Shown here: positions 35,126-47,896 of the stretch, piece after piece
Numbering within the stretch: the stretch's first letter is position 1
Layout: the number at the start of each line of letters is the position of its first letter
Origin: Asterias rubens
Lineage: Eukaryota; Echinodermata; Asteroidea; Forcipulatida; Asteriidae
Length of the DNA stretch: 64,000 nt
Assembly (NCBI RefSeq): GCF_902459465.1
Contig: NC_047065.1
Span: 3,344,309-3,408,308, forward strand
Direction: 5' to 3'
Notes under the pieces: model-generated
What the model saw: the letters and a program-made list of their open reading frames with translations, nothing else
What the model was told of the DNA's origin: nothing
Database searches by the model: none
Position numbers and translations under genes: made by a program

Positions 35126-37031
35126 CCACTGGCGCTTAGTGTATAAGCGCTCGTTTTATAACAAATCGTGGTAAACCATGATTTTACCCAACACCCTATT
35201 GCTATCCTGTGACAAACCAGGATGTTAATTGACCTTTACCATCTTGGTCATGTTTCCTGTATCCGGTAACAGTAATGAACGATAATATCTGTGGTTCAAA
35301 AAAGAACCGGACTACTTTTCATCACAGCCTCGTTTTTGGTTACTTGGAGTTGAGAATCAACATGGCCGTATCATGATAAAGGTCTATAGTAAAAGTATTG
35401 TGTCTGAGGAAGAAGTGAACATGGAACCACTAACAGCTACAGTGCTTTTCTAAACTTGTTCTGTCTTTACATTTCATTTTAAAGATCATCATTTTCGAAG
35501 TGAATAAATCTTTTTTTGTAACAATCAACTGTTTGTTTGTCTGTAGTTTGCATCTTTGAATGCGTGTTTTGTTGAACTAAACCTTGTACACCTAGGACAT
35601 TATTCAGCACAGCGATTGCACATCATCATGACAAAATAATTTAATTGTGAATTTTTTATTTCAGTAACAACATGTACTGGGTTCTTGTCTGTATGTTAAC
35701 AGGAATAAGAAAGGTTACACATAATATTATTAGCTTTTGTTTATTGGCAGTAAATCACCATTGCATCGCCAAAATTAAAACCCATAGTCTTGGTGCGAGA
35801 CATTTCTTATTTTCCTTTCACGCATGGCGCGGCCAACTCACCAACAGGAAAACGAGAAACGTCTTGCTTCAAGACTAGAATCTACGCGGCAGCAGCATGG
35901 GCAGTAGCGTAGGCCTGCCGGTAACTAGACTCGAACACAGGAGAACTGATTGGCACTTTCCTGGCAAGTGAGGGCGTTTAACAAATTGGTGAAATAAAGC
36001 TACATGTAGCTGCATTCAATAATGTAGACGGCTGAGGACGCTACGAAGGTGCGTCTTGAGTCGAGTCTAACCGGTAGTAGCCGGCTACCTGAGATAGCAG
36101 CTGACCTTGATTCGTTTTCATAGTTATTTAAAAACGCGGCAATGTCAGTTTGAGTTGGACGAAGAATCATTAGGAACTCGTAGCTTCTTAGAGTTATCTG
36201 TTTTTTTTCTTTTCTGGCTGTGGTCTTTTCAATGGTAGTTAAAGGCACACAAGGGGACTTACTGAAAACAATCTGTTATTACTTTCCTATATAACGCATT
36301 TCACAATAAACCGCTCTCGATCAGAAAGTCCACACTGGGCCATGCTGCCAGTATAGTTTGGGATATCTGACCAAAATCTGAAAGGAAATTTCCACTTGGG
36401 GGACTATTGCTAAAAATGTGACCGACAGAGAGGCCTCTCTCTCAACACATAAAATTTAGGAGTAGGCCTACATGAATAAAACTAATGTTGGTTAATCACC
36501 AGGGGCCCCTCTGTCAATATACAAAATTTATTCCCCTCATTTTTGAGGGGAATAAAAAGTGATATCCTTTTTCCATACCTGTATGTATACCAAAGCTACT
36601 GTGTACTTCTTTCCACATTGGTTTCGATAATATTATTGTAGGGTGCGTTCGTTTAGCTTCCCTGGGTCTACCCTGCGGCGGTGCTCACCCGGGTGAGTCC
36701 CTGACAAGAGCTAATCGAACGATCGCACTCGAGGTGACGGCATGCACCTCAGGTCCCTCCCAAGTGACCCACTCCACAAGCAGGGACCCCCATCAGCTGT
36801 CTTGAGATATCTTCGACATCTTTAGCTTTATTAGGGAATCACATTGAGATTCATGGCTCTCATAGAGCTGTTTCCATTTGAAAATTATGGGTTGAAATTT
36901 GGCAAAGTGATATTTAGGGAACGTAGTTCTAGTCATGGGGTGCAAGTAGTTTGCAGAAATCTAGCGTGAAGTAAACGTTTTAAGTTAATTATTCACTTTC
37001 TCCATGCAAATTTTGTGAATAATTTTATTAA
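35126..37031. other. Intergenic DNA, repeats only
   Basis: 36130-36190 carries AACGCGGCAATGTCAGTTTG, also found at about 47790 and 53955. 36643-36800 begins GTGCGTTCGTTTAGCTTCCC, the same end as the hairpins at 57606-57751. No gene is recognised. Confidence 0.4.
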
Positions 37032-38489
37032 GGCGCCTTGTCAAAACCTCCCGGGCGTTCCTCCGCTGACAGTCTGCGGACTGGACAGCAAATACCGCCG
37101 TTGCTAAGGACCTCGGACAGTCTGCGGAAGAACGGCGATGTGCGTTGAAGCGCGGCGAAGTTAATGAGCTATCCTTGCCGGGCGCTATTGTTTGTATAAC
37201 AATAAGTCTCATGAATAAACAAGTTGTATTTTCAGGTCATAAATATCAGCGGCTTGGACGCGGACCGGCCCTGCTCTTCCAGAACAATACATTTTCTACT
37301 CATGAATAACATCCTCCTGGAAGCGGACAGGCCGCACCGACAAGACAATTACACCATCCAGCGCTTGTGATAATCAGGGAACGATTTCGCCTGTATCACA
37401 TCGCAATTTGTGATGCAATTTTGATGATTTGCTATGCAATTGTAAAAAGTGCATCGCAAATGTTGCGATCCAATTTGCGAAGCATAATTTGCAACATTTA
37501 TGCTTGATACAAAAATATCGATTTTTAACTTGAAACCATTCACATTTAATCGATTTTCCCGCCAAAAAAAACGATGCTAAATTAATAAGAAATCACCGCC
37601 GCCGCGAATACTTAACGTTTTCTTCCATTATGTTGAACACAATATGCTGCTCTGGCAGTAGGGCAAAATCGACCAATGAAAACATTCGTTACGCGCTATA
37701 TGTAAATTCGCTTCGATGAAATAATTTAGCTCATACAAATTAGTAAACACAACGGAAACTGTATTTATTCATCATTAATGATGATATTGTCGAAAACTAA
37801 CGCCTTCGCATTTAATTAGTATGAGCATTGAGCCAGATAAAAGCCTTGAAAAGCTATTGTGTCCCTTTTATCCTTACAAAAAAAATACTCGGGAGCCGAT
37901 TATTGTTCCCAATGGGAGCTTGTACTTTTATACAATCATTACCAAAAGGGTAAAAAAATGTGCATAAATATTAAGCTATCTTTTAAAAATTGAACTACGA
38001 TTCCAGTTGTTTACTGCAAGAATCTTGAAAAATTGGTTTTCAGAAACTCGGGCGGTGCAGTGACTAGAGGGTTAGCTTACAACGGAGTTTGCACGTAGCC
38101 TGGAACTTTTGTCGAATCCGGGAATAAAGACAACCATTTTTAAAATTCAATGTAGGCCCAACCAAGTCTTAAAAATCACACATTGGAGGAAATGGATTTT
38201 AGTTACACATCCACCCTCGCTTTGCTTTTTAATCTGCAAATTAAGGTAAAACCATTGTTAACCACCTACGTTCCTCCGCGGTTCCGCCGGTCAGCTCATA
38301 AGCTGGACCTTACAATGGCCGACCGGTCGCTCCGCGGAGCCCCCGGAATATTCATGTTTATTGACATGTAAATGAGCCGTCGTGGCCGTGGACATGCCCG
38401 GTTGCTACGGGTTCTTTTGTTACAAAAATCCGCGGACTCCCGCAGAATGCACGCGGAATGGAACAGCTTGGAGGTTTTGACAAGGCGCC
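37032..38489. mobile_element. 1458-bp PIF/Harbinger-like non-autonomous element
   Basis: The ends GGCGCCTTGTCAAAACCTCC and GGAGGTTTTGACAAGGCGCC are exact 20-bp inverted repeats. They are flanked by TAA at 37029-37031 and 38490-38492, the 3-bp TWA-type duplication typical of PIF/Harbinger. A second, sub-terminal GC-rich inverted segment (CTGACAGTCTGCGGAC; GCGGTTCCGCC) is present. I see no DDE transposase or Myb-like ORF. Confidence 0.8.
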
Positions 38490-39162
38490 TAAAACGTTTA
38501 CGTTACGTCCAGGTTCACTCTTTACCATCATGACTTCAAATATGTACTCAAAATAACACCTTGCCAAATTTCGCCATCAACTTAGACCGTTTCCACACAT
38601 ACAGTACTAAGGCTGGCAATATATCGAAAAAGGATCATCCAGCCCCGGGGGCCACGAAGATAAAATAAATGTGGCTCTCTAAAGAAGCTAAAGACAGATA
38701 AAGCAATGATAAAGACCTGTACAACTTCATGGATGATTCCTATCTCGCATAATAAGGATCATTGGTGCTTCGAAACAAAGGAAGTCATAATATTGTTTCT
38801 AATAGAAAAGAACTGTGACCTGTCACAGCGAACTGTACAATAGGGTCACGAATTCGTTAAATAACAAGGGCGATGCATAATATAACCATTCGCTTCTCCA
38901 CAACCATCACTATAGACACGGCTAATCTTGTAGATTTTTTCGGCCCAGTTTTATTAAAAAAAAATATCATGTTAATCATATAGAAATAGAAGCACAAGGT
39001 TTTCGTACGTGGAATTCAAATCTTGTGGTCAGTATGTTTTTTTTAGTATAAGCCGTCGGGGTTGTGTTTCATTAATTGATACTTTATTTGATGCATTTTC
39101 AGCCGGACGGTTTTCTCTGTGTATTTAGTTATGCAATACTCATTAACCGCCCAATTTGCACC
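38490..39162. other. Intergenic DNA, nothing recognised
   Basis: AT-rich, with no ORF, RNA gene or clear repeat. Confidence 0.4.
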
Positions 39163-39668
39163 CCGTGAAGTTCACAGACTGGAGGTCTGAAAATTCTACC
39201 CCCCCCCCCCCACACAAACACACAGGGCCGTTATAGTGCAGCTAAACACACCCAACCAAAGTGCAAAAGTAGTAGGCCTGCATGGTCTCTCTTAGCATTT
39301 TGATAGTTTTTCGGGTGGAAAATTGTTCCGTGTCTACTTAAATAATAAGCTTCAAACTAAAAGTTGGGTGAAACCACTTTGTTCATTATGCACGGCAGTT
39401 GCGATAATCATAACTCTCATCCAATCCGTGAAGTTCACAGGCTGGAGGTCTGAAAGTTCTACACCCCCCCCCTCCCCCGTGCGTTATAGTGCAGCTAAAC
39501 CAACCCAACCAAAGTGCAATAATAGGCCTTGATGATTTCTCTTAAAATTGTGGGATGGAAATTTTGTTTGTGTGTACCTGGGCCTACTTTATATTAACGA
39601 GCTTCAAATTAAAGTTTGGTAAACCATTTTGTTCATTGTGTCTAATTATGCACGGCAGTTGCGATACC
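39163..39668 (+). repeat. Tandem duplication of about 260 bp with a variable poly-C tract
   Basis: CGTGAAGTTCACAGACTGGA at about 39165 and CGTGAAGTTCACAGGCTGGA at about 39427 start two copies that both end ATGCACGGCAGTTGCGATA. Each copy has a C-rich run (13 C at 39199-39211; interrupted in copy 2). Confidence 0.85.
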
Positions 39669-39718
39669 AGGTGACTTTAAGTACAAAGCAAAGTGATTGA
39701 TAACTTGTTCTTATTATC

Positions 39719-39916
39719 TGGGACCAATTTCATTAAAGCATGTAAGCACACAAATTTGATAAGCACAGAAAAGTATTGCTTAGCAGAAACAGGTTACCAG
39801 CCAAACATGCATTACGGTTGCCATGTTGTGGTTAGTGCCCCAACTAAATTTTTGCTTAGCAAAATCATTTTTCAAGTAGTATTTTCTGCTGAACAGCTTT
39901 ATGAAATTGGGCCCTG
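39719..39916. repeat. Inverted-repeat element (GGCCCAATTTCATA family)
   Basis: It starts TGGGACCAATTTCATTAAAG and ends AGCTTTATGAAATTGGGCCC, with the CTTAGCAGAA core of the family. Confidence 0.75.
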
Positions 39917-40175
39917 ACGTCATATCACATTGATTTGGTTTGCGCCATTTTGGAGTAAGTTTCTCCAACGATAGTAACTGTGTGGTTTGCATGTACGGCG
40001 ACATGAATGCGTTTAAAAGCTCACAAATTTTTACATGAATCTTGTCCCCTCCCCCTCCCCCCAAAAAAGCAGACTGGTGACAGGTATCGGCCAGTTGTGA
40101 CGTCAGTACAAATGGTCAATACATTGTCCATTTATATTTATGTTATTACCGTGTCTAATTTTACAAAAACATTGT

Positions 40176-41173
40176 TAAAGGGCACTGGAACACCTTTGGT
40201 TATTGTCAAAGAACCCTCAATTTGTCATCGAATTTGCAAGAGAATAATAAAAGAAAGAAAAACTTTGTTGCATTACTTTGTGTGCTTTCAGATGCATAAT
40301 AAAAGACCTCAGCTGAAGTCTTTTATAAGTAATTTACCCAAAAAGTTTTTAAGTTAACAATTATTTTGAGTAATTACCATAGTGTCCAGTGCTTTTAACA
40401 TTACAATTAATTGACATCATAATAAACTATTTCAACAATTTCACTGAAGAATATCAAACTCATTTTTTATTGTCACATTTAAAAACCTATAAATATAAGA
40501 AAACCACGCACAATTTGAACATAGAAATTTGCTGAAATTGATTTGTTTATACAATGCACATGACATCGTTTCAATATGGCGCACTCTGCTCGAGGTCAAA
40601 AGCTGATGGAGCTTTGGTGCATTATCTATAGACCTTTATCACGGTGTGGTCATCTTGATACTCTTTGTAGCCAAACTGAGGCTGGACGAAATAATAGGCT
40701 GGTGCCATACGCAATGAATGTTAATATTAATTAAAACATTGGAAACAGGGAACATAATAATAATATCGAAGTCTTATATAGCGCACGTATCTACCAAACA
40801 AGGTACTCAAGGCGCTGAGTATATACAAACTTTCAGAAAGACAATGGACACGTTTGATAATTGTCAGAGACCGGTATTCTCACTTGGTGTATCCCAACAT
40901 ATGCATTTGGGCTCAACTTGCAAAAGATCATTTAAAGGTCAAAAACACCCTTGTTGCATTACTTTGTTTGCTCTCAGATGCATTTGAATAAAATACTTCA
41001 GCTAAAGTATTTTATTATTTGAGTGACAAATTGCCTCTTTCTCAATTTTTTTCAAATGGAGCTATTTCCCAAAATTAATGCTTGATACTATCAACTTCTC
41101 CCCATTACCTGTTAAATAAGTTTTTGTGCTAACCAATTGTTTTAAGTAATGACCGCTAGTGTCCAGTGCCATT
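40176..41173. repeat. Two diverged MITE copies and a SINE/LINE tail
   Basis: 40176-40399 starts AAGGGCACTGGAACACC and ends AGTGTCCAGTGCTTTTAA. 40832-41173 starts near AGACAATGGACACG and ends AGTGTCCAGTGCCATTA. Between them, 40755-40826 has (AAT)n and CTTATATAGCGC ... CTCAAGGCGC, the reverse complement of the SINE tail at 32650-32705. Confidence 0.6.
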
Positions 41174-41427
41174 ATGAAGAAAATATTAAACTAATGGCCT
41201 TTTCCAAACCTCTTCTTGGGCTATGGACACCAGTATGGGCTTTGTTGTAAATTTTGGAGCAGCGTGTAATTTGGCCATGTTGTTTGAACATCAAAATGAA
41301 GCCTTAAGCCAGAAACAGAGCCCAAAGCCGAGTCTACGAGGGCATTGTCACACGAGGCAACTTCTACAGGCAACTTTTATAGGCAACCCTTACAGGCAAC
41401 ATGGAGACAACCAACTGCAGTGTATGC

Positions 41428-41583
41428 TATAGACCTTTTCGCAAATACTGGGGCGCGCGCGTAAAGCTTGGAATTAGGTGCATTGTGGTCTAGCTGGTAT
41501 CCAAGTTTGATCCATATATATCCCACAATGCACCTCATTCAACAGTCTGCGCTTGCGCATTGGTATTTGCGAAAAGGTCTATG
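41428..41583. repeat. 156-bp hairpin element with ATAGACCTTTTCGCAAATAC ends
   Basis: ATAGACCTTTTCGCAAATAC is mirrored by GTATTTGCGAAAAGGTCTAT. Inside, GGTGCATTGTGG/CCCACAATGCACC extends the stem. Half copies of the AGACCTTT end lie near 35380 and 40620. Confidence 0.8.
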
Positions 41584-42975
41584 GCCAGTTTGGCAGCACA
41601 CTAGTTATTTCTCAATGTTTTATACGGTTTTCAACAAAGTTATTTGGACAGTCAAATGTAACTGCATTATCTTCTTTTAAATTGCCTTGAACTGATTGCC
41701 TCACGTGACATGACCCAAGGGGGGGGGGGGGGTAGTCTTCTCCTCGAGTATCATCTTACAGTAAGTAGGGCGCCATCATGGTCCAGCTGAGCACATCTTG
41801 TACAGTTGACCTTTGGTGAATAATCTGTGGGAGAGAGTTAATGAAGTTTGAATCACAAAAATTGCTCTTTAAAAATTGTGTCTAAATACTTGGATAAATT
41901 CTCTGGAGGAAGAGTCATGAGCGAAAATGGCTACCAACTCAGATAAAAAAAAACCTTCATTGGCATCCAGGCACACGCAGAATTTACAGATCAGTGATTT
42001 CTTGTTTGTTTGTTTCTTAAATTGTTTCTTCTGTTAAAAACGAGAACTCCAATTTCAACGAAGAATCTTCTTCATCGAAATCGGGAAATTAGACAGAAGA
42101 ACAAATTTATATTATTTCAAAAGCTTGTAATTTCAAAGCCTCCAGAAGCGATTGTTTGTGGGCTCCTTTAACTTAAAAATCTCGTTACCAATGAGATGAT
42201 CTTGAAAGAACATTGGGCAACAAATTATTTCAAAGTTACCATGCAGTCTGTTGTTGACTTTCTCCTATCTGCCTCCTCCGCCGATGCACCTCGCCACAGC
42301 TCAGGCTGTAGTCATCACTGCACAAGACTGATGAAAAGAAGACAAATAAACAAACACATGACCATCAAATACTCTGCATTGATAGTTGCAAGACAAGGTG
42401 AATATCGTTTCAAAAAATTTGCCTATTTTTCTTATTTGCAGAAACACAAATAATAATTTTGTCTCCACATTGAGATGTTTGCTTGTGCATTGGTTGGTTG
42501 CTTGTATAAGTGACGTTGTTGAATGGCAAATGTTAAAATGATAATAATTTCTACTGGTTGTAACCGATCGCAGGAGACCGACTCCATTTAATGAATAAAA
42601 CAGTTGAGAGATTCCTGTGAGGTATTCAAAAATAAATTTGCATTTCTTGATGATTTTCTGAAAATCTGGAAAGGGTACCATTAGTGGTTTAGCAGAACCA
42701 TCTAGTTGGCAAATTTCTTTGCTCAGCAAAACTGGCTGGTACCCAGTTTTTGCTATAAGCATTATTTTTCTGTGCTGAGCACTTTTTGTGTGCTTACAGG
42801 CTGTATGAAATTTGGCCCAGTTTTTTAATTATTTGCTGCAAACACCTGACCTTGTTGACCTCGCTGACCTTAGGTCACACATCAGAGACATCAAAGATGT
42901 GGTCATCTGCTCATGTTCATTCCTTCATTGCCATGACCTTGCTGGTAGACCACCTTTAGCTGAAGATGTTGGCAG
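41584..42975. other. Intergenic DNA
   Basis: A G-run of 14 lies at 41719-41732. 42690-42822 is a partial GGCCCAATTTCATA element. The ORF of 153 codons at 42301-42762 (minus) overlaps that repeat and has no recognisable motif. Confidence 0.4.
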
Positions 42976-45374
42976 TTAGACCAGCTCATCGTGTCCAGAA
43001 GAAACCATAATCTGCATATTGAAAGAAAACTTAAATCTAACAAGATTAGCATTTATTTCGTAAAATGAGTTTAAGTGACGAGTTTGGTCTGATACCATAC
43101 AGTTACCATGATAATCTTCCCTGCACAGGCTTTTAAACATATTATGTTTAAAGGCTGTGCAGGGAAGAGTTAGTTTTCTTACCCGGACTTTGACCAGGGC
43201 CCAATTTCATAGAGCTGCTAAGCACACAACTTTGCTAAGCGTGAAATTTCTTCCTTGATAAAAACAAGACTACCAACCAAATTTCCATGTGATACTCAGG
43301 ATAAGCAAACAACAGCTGAATAAACAAGAAACATGCAACGAATAGAAATTTGGTTGGTAATCCTGTTTTTATCAAAATAAGACATTTCATGCTAAGCAAT
43401 TTTTTTTGTGCTCAGCAGCTCTTCGAAATTGGGCCCTGATTTTGTCCTTGACATCTTCCGACCTCGGTTCACCACATCAAAGGGAGACCCATCATCGTCT
43501 GGAATCCAGACTTGCGTCTTGGGCAGTGAGCCTGCTTGAAGGGGTGGAAAGTTTGTGTTATCTCTAGGCCAACACTGTCTTACTGTCTAGGCCAACACTA
43601 GTACTCTCTAGGCCAACACTAGGTAGTACTCTCTAGGCCAACACTAGTACTGTCTAGGCCATCACTAGTACTGTCTAGGCCAACACTAGTACTGTCTAGG
43701 CCAACACTAGTACTGTCTAGGCCAACACTAGTACTGTCTAGGCCAACACTAGTACTGTCTAGGCCAACCCTAGTACTGTCTAGGCCAACCCTAGTACTGT
43801 CTAGGCCAACCCTAGTACTGTCTAGGCCAACCCTAGTACTGTCTAGGCCAACCCTAGTACTGTCTAGGCCAACCCTAGTACTGTCTAGGCCAACCCTAGT
43901 ACTGTCTAGGCCAACCCTAGTACTGTCTAGGCCAACACTAGTACTGTCTAGGCCAACACTAGTACTGTCTAGGCCAACACTAGTACTGTCTAGGCCAACA
44001 CTAGTACTGTCTAGGCCAACACTAGTACTGTCTAGGCCAACACTGTCTTACTGTCTAGGCCAACACTAGTACTGTCTAGGCCAACACTAGTACTGTCTAG
44101 GCCAACACTAGTACTGTCTAGGCCAACACTAGTACTGTCTAGGCCAACACTAGTACTGTCTAGGCCAACACTATAGTACTGCCTAGGCCAACACTAGCTT
44201 ACCACCCATACATACCTAGGCATGGTTGGGGTCATCTTCTCCATGGTAGACTGCTTCATCAAGGAGAAGTCACATCTTTTTTCTTGGTCCCCTTTCATTT
44301 TTTTCCCCATTTTTTGTCTTTCTTTCTTTGCGTGTATGTAACAGCCCTACTAAATAGAATAGTGGTTTGTGGAGTTTTTCCTAACCAAAACAGATTTGCA
44401 AATTATTGCAAAACTGCATGTTTGCTACTACATTATGTTATTTGTTTTAATTTATTTTATTTTACAATTTTGTTTTCGGTTGTCTTCTAAGTAAAAATAT
44501 AAGGGACTTTGTGTCATTATTCAGAATTTGATGTAAAGTTGAAACGAATATGTAAATAATAATTTAACAAATCTAAAGTATTTATTTACAACTCGACAAT
44601 CAAACATTGACCATCAAATGAATGCAGAATATTATAATTATTATTATTCTAATTTTTTTTTTTTTTTTTTTTTTTTTTTACCATTTTCAGTTACTATTAT
44701 GTAAGAAACTTGGTGTCAACATGATGAAATGCTGAAACGAGTTTGTAAATATTAATTTAGCAAATCTAAATTAGTTATTTACTACTCTCAATTCAAACAT
44801 TGATCATCACATTAATGCTTAATGCAGAGTGGACAGATATATTGCTAGAGTAGTTTTTGTTTATGAGATTACTTCAGAAGGTTTGGTTTGCTAAGAGTAC
44901 AAAGCGCACTAAAGCAGAATAAAATAATGTTGTGAGGAAATTTTGTTTTAATGCAGGAATCCCCCCAAAATATTTTTGCTTTAGTTTACTAAACTATTTA
45001 AAATAAAATAAAAGATAACAAATTATATGGTATTTGGAACTTATAAAAATAATACGATAATTAAACAAAAATCATGACAATGAATCTTAATTATGACAAC
45101 TGGCGACTTGAAGTTTCAACTCCGACAGAAATATCCAGTAAGACTAGTCTTCTAATTATAAAAGCATCATTGGCTTCGACCAATACGCACTTCAAGAAAA
45201 AAGCCTTGGACATTGTGACATCATCTTGAAAGTATTTTAGGGACAACATCAACAAGTGTCTGGAACATCTTGTAGTGGGCATGGGAGTTACAACAGGGGT
45301 GGGACTCTGCAAGAAAACGGGTTAGATCTCCTTCTACCTTTTGCAGTCTTCCCCACATTTCTCTGTCTTGTCTC
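42976..45374 (-). CDS. Possible 3-prime exons of an unrecognised gene (tentative)
   Basis: Three short minus-strand pieces can be joined in phase: 45374-45338 (ETRQRNVGKTAK plus one base, donor AG/GTAGAA), 43531-43473 (SLPKTQVWIPDDDGSPFDV, acceptor TTCAAGCAG) and 43011-42976 (IMVSSGHDELV then stop, acceptor ATATGCAG). The middle piece has coding-like composition. The donor after FDV (GTG/GTGAAC) and the first acceptor (TCTAAAAAG) are weak, and no domain is recognised. The piece 45338-45374 may extend upstream. This could be a real lineage-specific gene, a relic or chance. Confidence 0.2.
43195..43437. repeat. Full-length inverted-repeat element (GGGCCCAATTTCATAG family)
   Basis: It starts AGGGCCCAATTTCATAGAGC and ends TCTTCGAAATTGGGCCCTG. 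The arms are mirrored through CTAAGCA-rich sequence and the centre is about 43310. Confidence 0.85.
43562..44206. repeat. Minisatellite, 21-bp unit, about 30 copies
   Basis: The unit is ACTGTCTAGGCCAACACTAGT. Units at both ends read AACAC, while a run of eight or more in the middle (about 43764-43925) reads AACCC, a block pattern typical of unequal exchange. A few edge units are shorter or longer. On the minus strand one frame is open through the regular units (SVGLDST), but stops occur where units are irregular, so no protein is claimed. Confidence 0.97.
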
Positions 45375-46119
45375 CTTTTTAGACAAACTTGGGGTATCCG
45401 ACCGCCTTTTATTTCGTTTGGTCAATATTCACACTTTACTTGATTGTTAGAAAGGTTTGGGTTTTTTTGTAACAAAGTTTCTTTTAAAGGAGTTTCTTTT
45501 TAAATAATGTATTACTAAAGGATATTAACGGAAAAATTACTTCAATTAATTGTTTGAAAGGTCAACAATAATTGCGTTTGCAGCCAGTTGCTGGATAATT
45601 TTTTGGGGAGTAAAGGTTTGCGATTTTTTATTATTTGTTTTCGAACAAAAATTGTTTTGGGGTACAAGTTTTTTAAAGGATTTTGATTGAAAAGTGGCAG
45701 GTCGGATACAGCAATTTGCCCCTACCTTGGTCCATTGGTGACTTCCACAGACAACAAACACACAATCCATAGACTGCCTCGTGCGGGAGCTGTTCACCAG
45801 CTAGTCACCGCCTGCTTGTATACCCCAATGCCTCACAAATCGCTGGTTCCCTCGTCTAGGTCCACACCAGGTAGTCAGCATAAGGTAGTTGTCTTTAGAA
45901 CACCTAAAAGAACAGGTCAATAAAAATGAAAAGGTTAATAAATTATTTCATTCCTTAACAAACTAAAATTTAATCCCTCGAAATAACAACTGATCATAAT
46001 AATTATTTTAAATTTAAAGCGGGGGTAAAGAATACTAATTTAGTTTTGTTTTGTTTTCCCATACACCACAGATGAGTGTTATATATCTCAGAAATTCAAC
46101 TAGCAAAAATCGAAAGATA
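44207..46119. other. Intergenic DNA with weak exon-like pieces
   Basis: A poly-T run lies at about 44653-44680. Duplicated text GTTTGTAAATATTAATTTAG / ATATGTAAATAATAATTTAA (44551 and 44741) shows an old local repeat. Plus-strand ORF 45687-45923 and minus-strand ORF 45091-45312 look partly coding, but neither has a good start, motif or proven splice partner. Confidence 0.35.
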
Positions 46120-46241
46120 TTTTCGTATCCTGCCACCACATTTCCACTCATCTTTACCAAAAATAATTATCTAATTTGAGTTAACAAGATATTAATTTAT
46201 TTCATAAATAATGAAAAAGTGGTGGCAGATTACGGAAAAGT
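46120..46241. repeat. Diverged copy of the GGCGCC palindrome
   Basis: CGTATCCTGCCACCACATTT is mirrored by AAAAAGTGGTGGCAGATTACG; compare 30726-30851. GGCGCC is replaced by TGCC/GGCA. Confidence 0.65.
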
Positions 46242-47088
46242 TACCAAACAATTAGTTCTAATTGTCATCTCATCATAATTTTTACCTGTGCCTTTTTAGG
46301 GGCTCCGTAGTTGACCATCGCCGTCTCTCGCCGTTGAAAGCTCTCGGAGAAAACAACCCCTACAGTTCAAGTTCATGGGGTTTAAATATAGGAGGCATTT
46401 TCTCTGTAGTTTTCTCTAACATTTCCCCAGCAAATTGCTATTAAAGAAAAAGTTGCTGGAAAATATGAGCTGTGGTCGACATCAAGTTAGTCTCTGGTTT
46501 TTTAAGACATTGCAGTCTACTGTAATTCACCGGAGTGCTCTCTTTCTCAGCCCCGTGAGCTCAACACAGAAGTTTTCCACATGGCTTACTACACAAAGGC
46601 TCAAACAGTGAATTTTGTTTTATATGTTTTTCAGCAGTAAAAGATACTTCTTTCTGAACATGAAAGTCTGAATTTCAGAAGGTTTTTCTTTTAAAATTTA
46701 GCCAGTTAAGTGCATCAAAAAGGCGGGGTCCAAATCCCGTCCTGGCCAGAGAAGCGCAGCGTCCAGTCTGTCGTGGTCCGGTTGTTGTCCAGTAGTGCAA
46801 GCCATGCGGTCTTGTTCACTCAAGTATAGCGCTTTGAAAACCGTGCACAAATTCTTTATTGCAATACAGGGTGCCCCACACAGCGTAGAAACCAAAACGG
46901 CTGGAGTTATGTGGGTCGCAATAGGGATTTCAATGCTTAGCCACATTGTTCCTGTAATTATATGCAAATCATTCTACTTAAGAATCGAATCGTTATTTTC
47001 TAAGCATTTTTTCCCCTGCCTATTGTCGCGATGCTGAAATGTAGAAAAAGAGATATTGCAAGAGCTTTTACCTACATACTGCTTTCTT

Positions 47089-47458
47089 TAAAGGGAAGGT
47101 TCACGTTTGGTAATTACTCAAAACAAATATTAACTTGAAAACGACTTGGTAACGACCAATGGAGAGCTGTTGATAAAAAACATTGTGAGAATCGGCTCCC
47201 TCTGAAGTAGCGTAGATTTTTAACAAGAGGTAATTTCTCACTATAATAAAAGACTTCTAGCTAGAAGTCTTTTATTCCTTTCTGAAAGCACACAAATTCG
47301 TCAAACAAGGGTATTTTTTCCCTCATAATTTTCTTGCAACTTCGATGACCAATTCAGCTCAAATTTTCACAGGCTTGTTATTTTATGCTCATGTTGTGAA
47401 ACACTAAGTGAGAAGACTGGGCTTTGACAATTACCAAATGTGCACCTTCCCCTGAAGG
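47089..47458. repeat. MITE with AAGGGAAGGTTCACGTTTGG ends
   Basis: The terminal repeats differ from the GGCAGTGG family (left AAGGGAAGGTTCACGTTTGG, right CCAAATGTGCACCTTCCCCT), but the interior (TTGGTAACGACCAATGG, CTCAAATTTTCACAGG) is shared. The family apparently has sub-types with exchanged ends. Confidence 0.7.
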
Positions 47459-47896
47459 GATTCTGTCTTTAATAGTGTATTACATCTAACTTGGTAACGA
47501 ACAGCGAAGAGCTGTTGATAGTATAAAACATTGTGAAAAACGGTTCCCTCTGAAGTAAAAATAGTTTTTTAGGTAATTTCTCACTCAAATAATTAATTAC
47601 TTTCATGCACCTGAAAGCACGAACACACATTCTTTGGTGCAACAGTTAGGGTGTTTTTCCCGTTTATTATTCTCTTCCAACCGCGATGACCAATTGAGTC
47701 AAAATTGTCACATCTTTTTATTCGATCCATATGATAGGATACACTCAAGTGAGAATACTGGTCATGAATTACATAAGTGCCTTTAAAAAACGCGGCAACG
47801 TCAGTTTGAGTCGGAGGAAGAATAATTATGAGCACGTGCGTGCTGCATGATAATCTTATTATAAAGATATTGGGGTATTTTCTGGCTACGTTCTTT

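Noticed and set aside
42301-42762. 153-codon minus-strand ORF
   Set aside because: No motif, signal peptide or splice context. It overlaps a GGCCCAATTTCATA-type repeat.
43562-44206. CRISPR-like array
   Set aside because: Units of 21 bp follow each other with no unique spacers, so it is a minisatellite in an animal genome.
46698-47037. Possible transposase fragment in overlapping ORFs
   Set aside because: No DDE-type motif or recognisable family text could be found in any frame.
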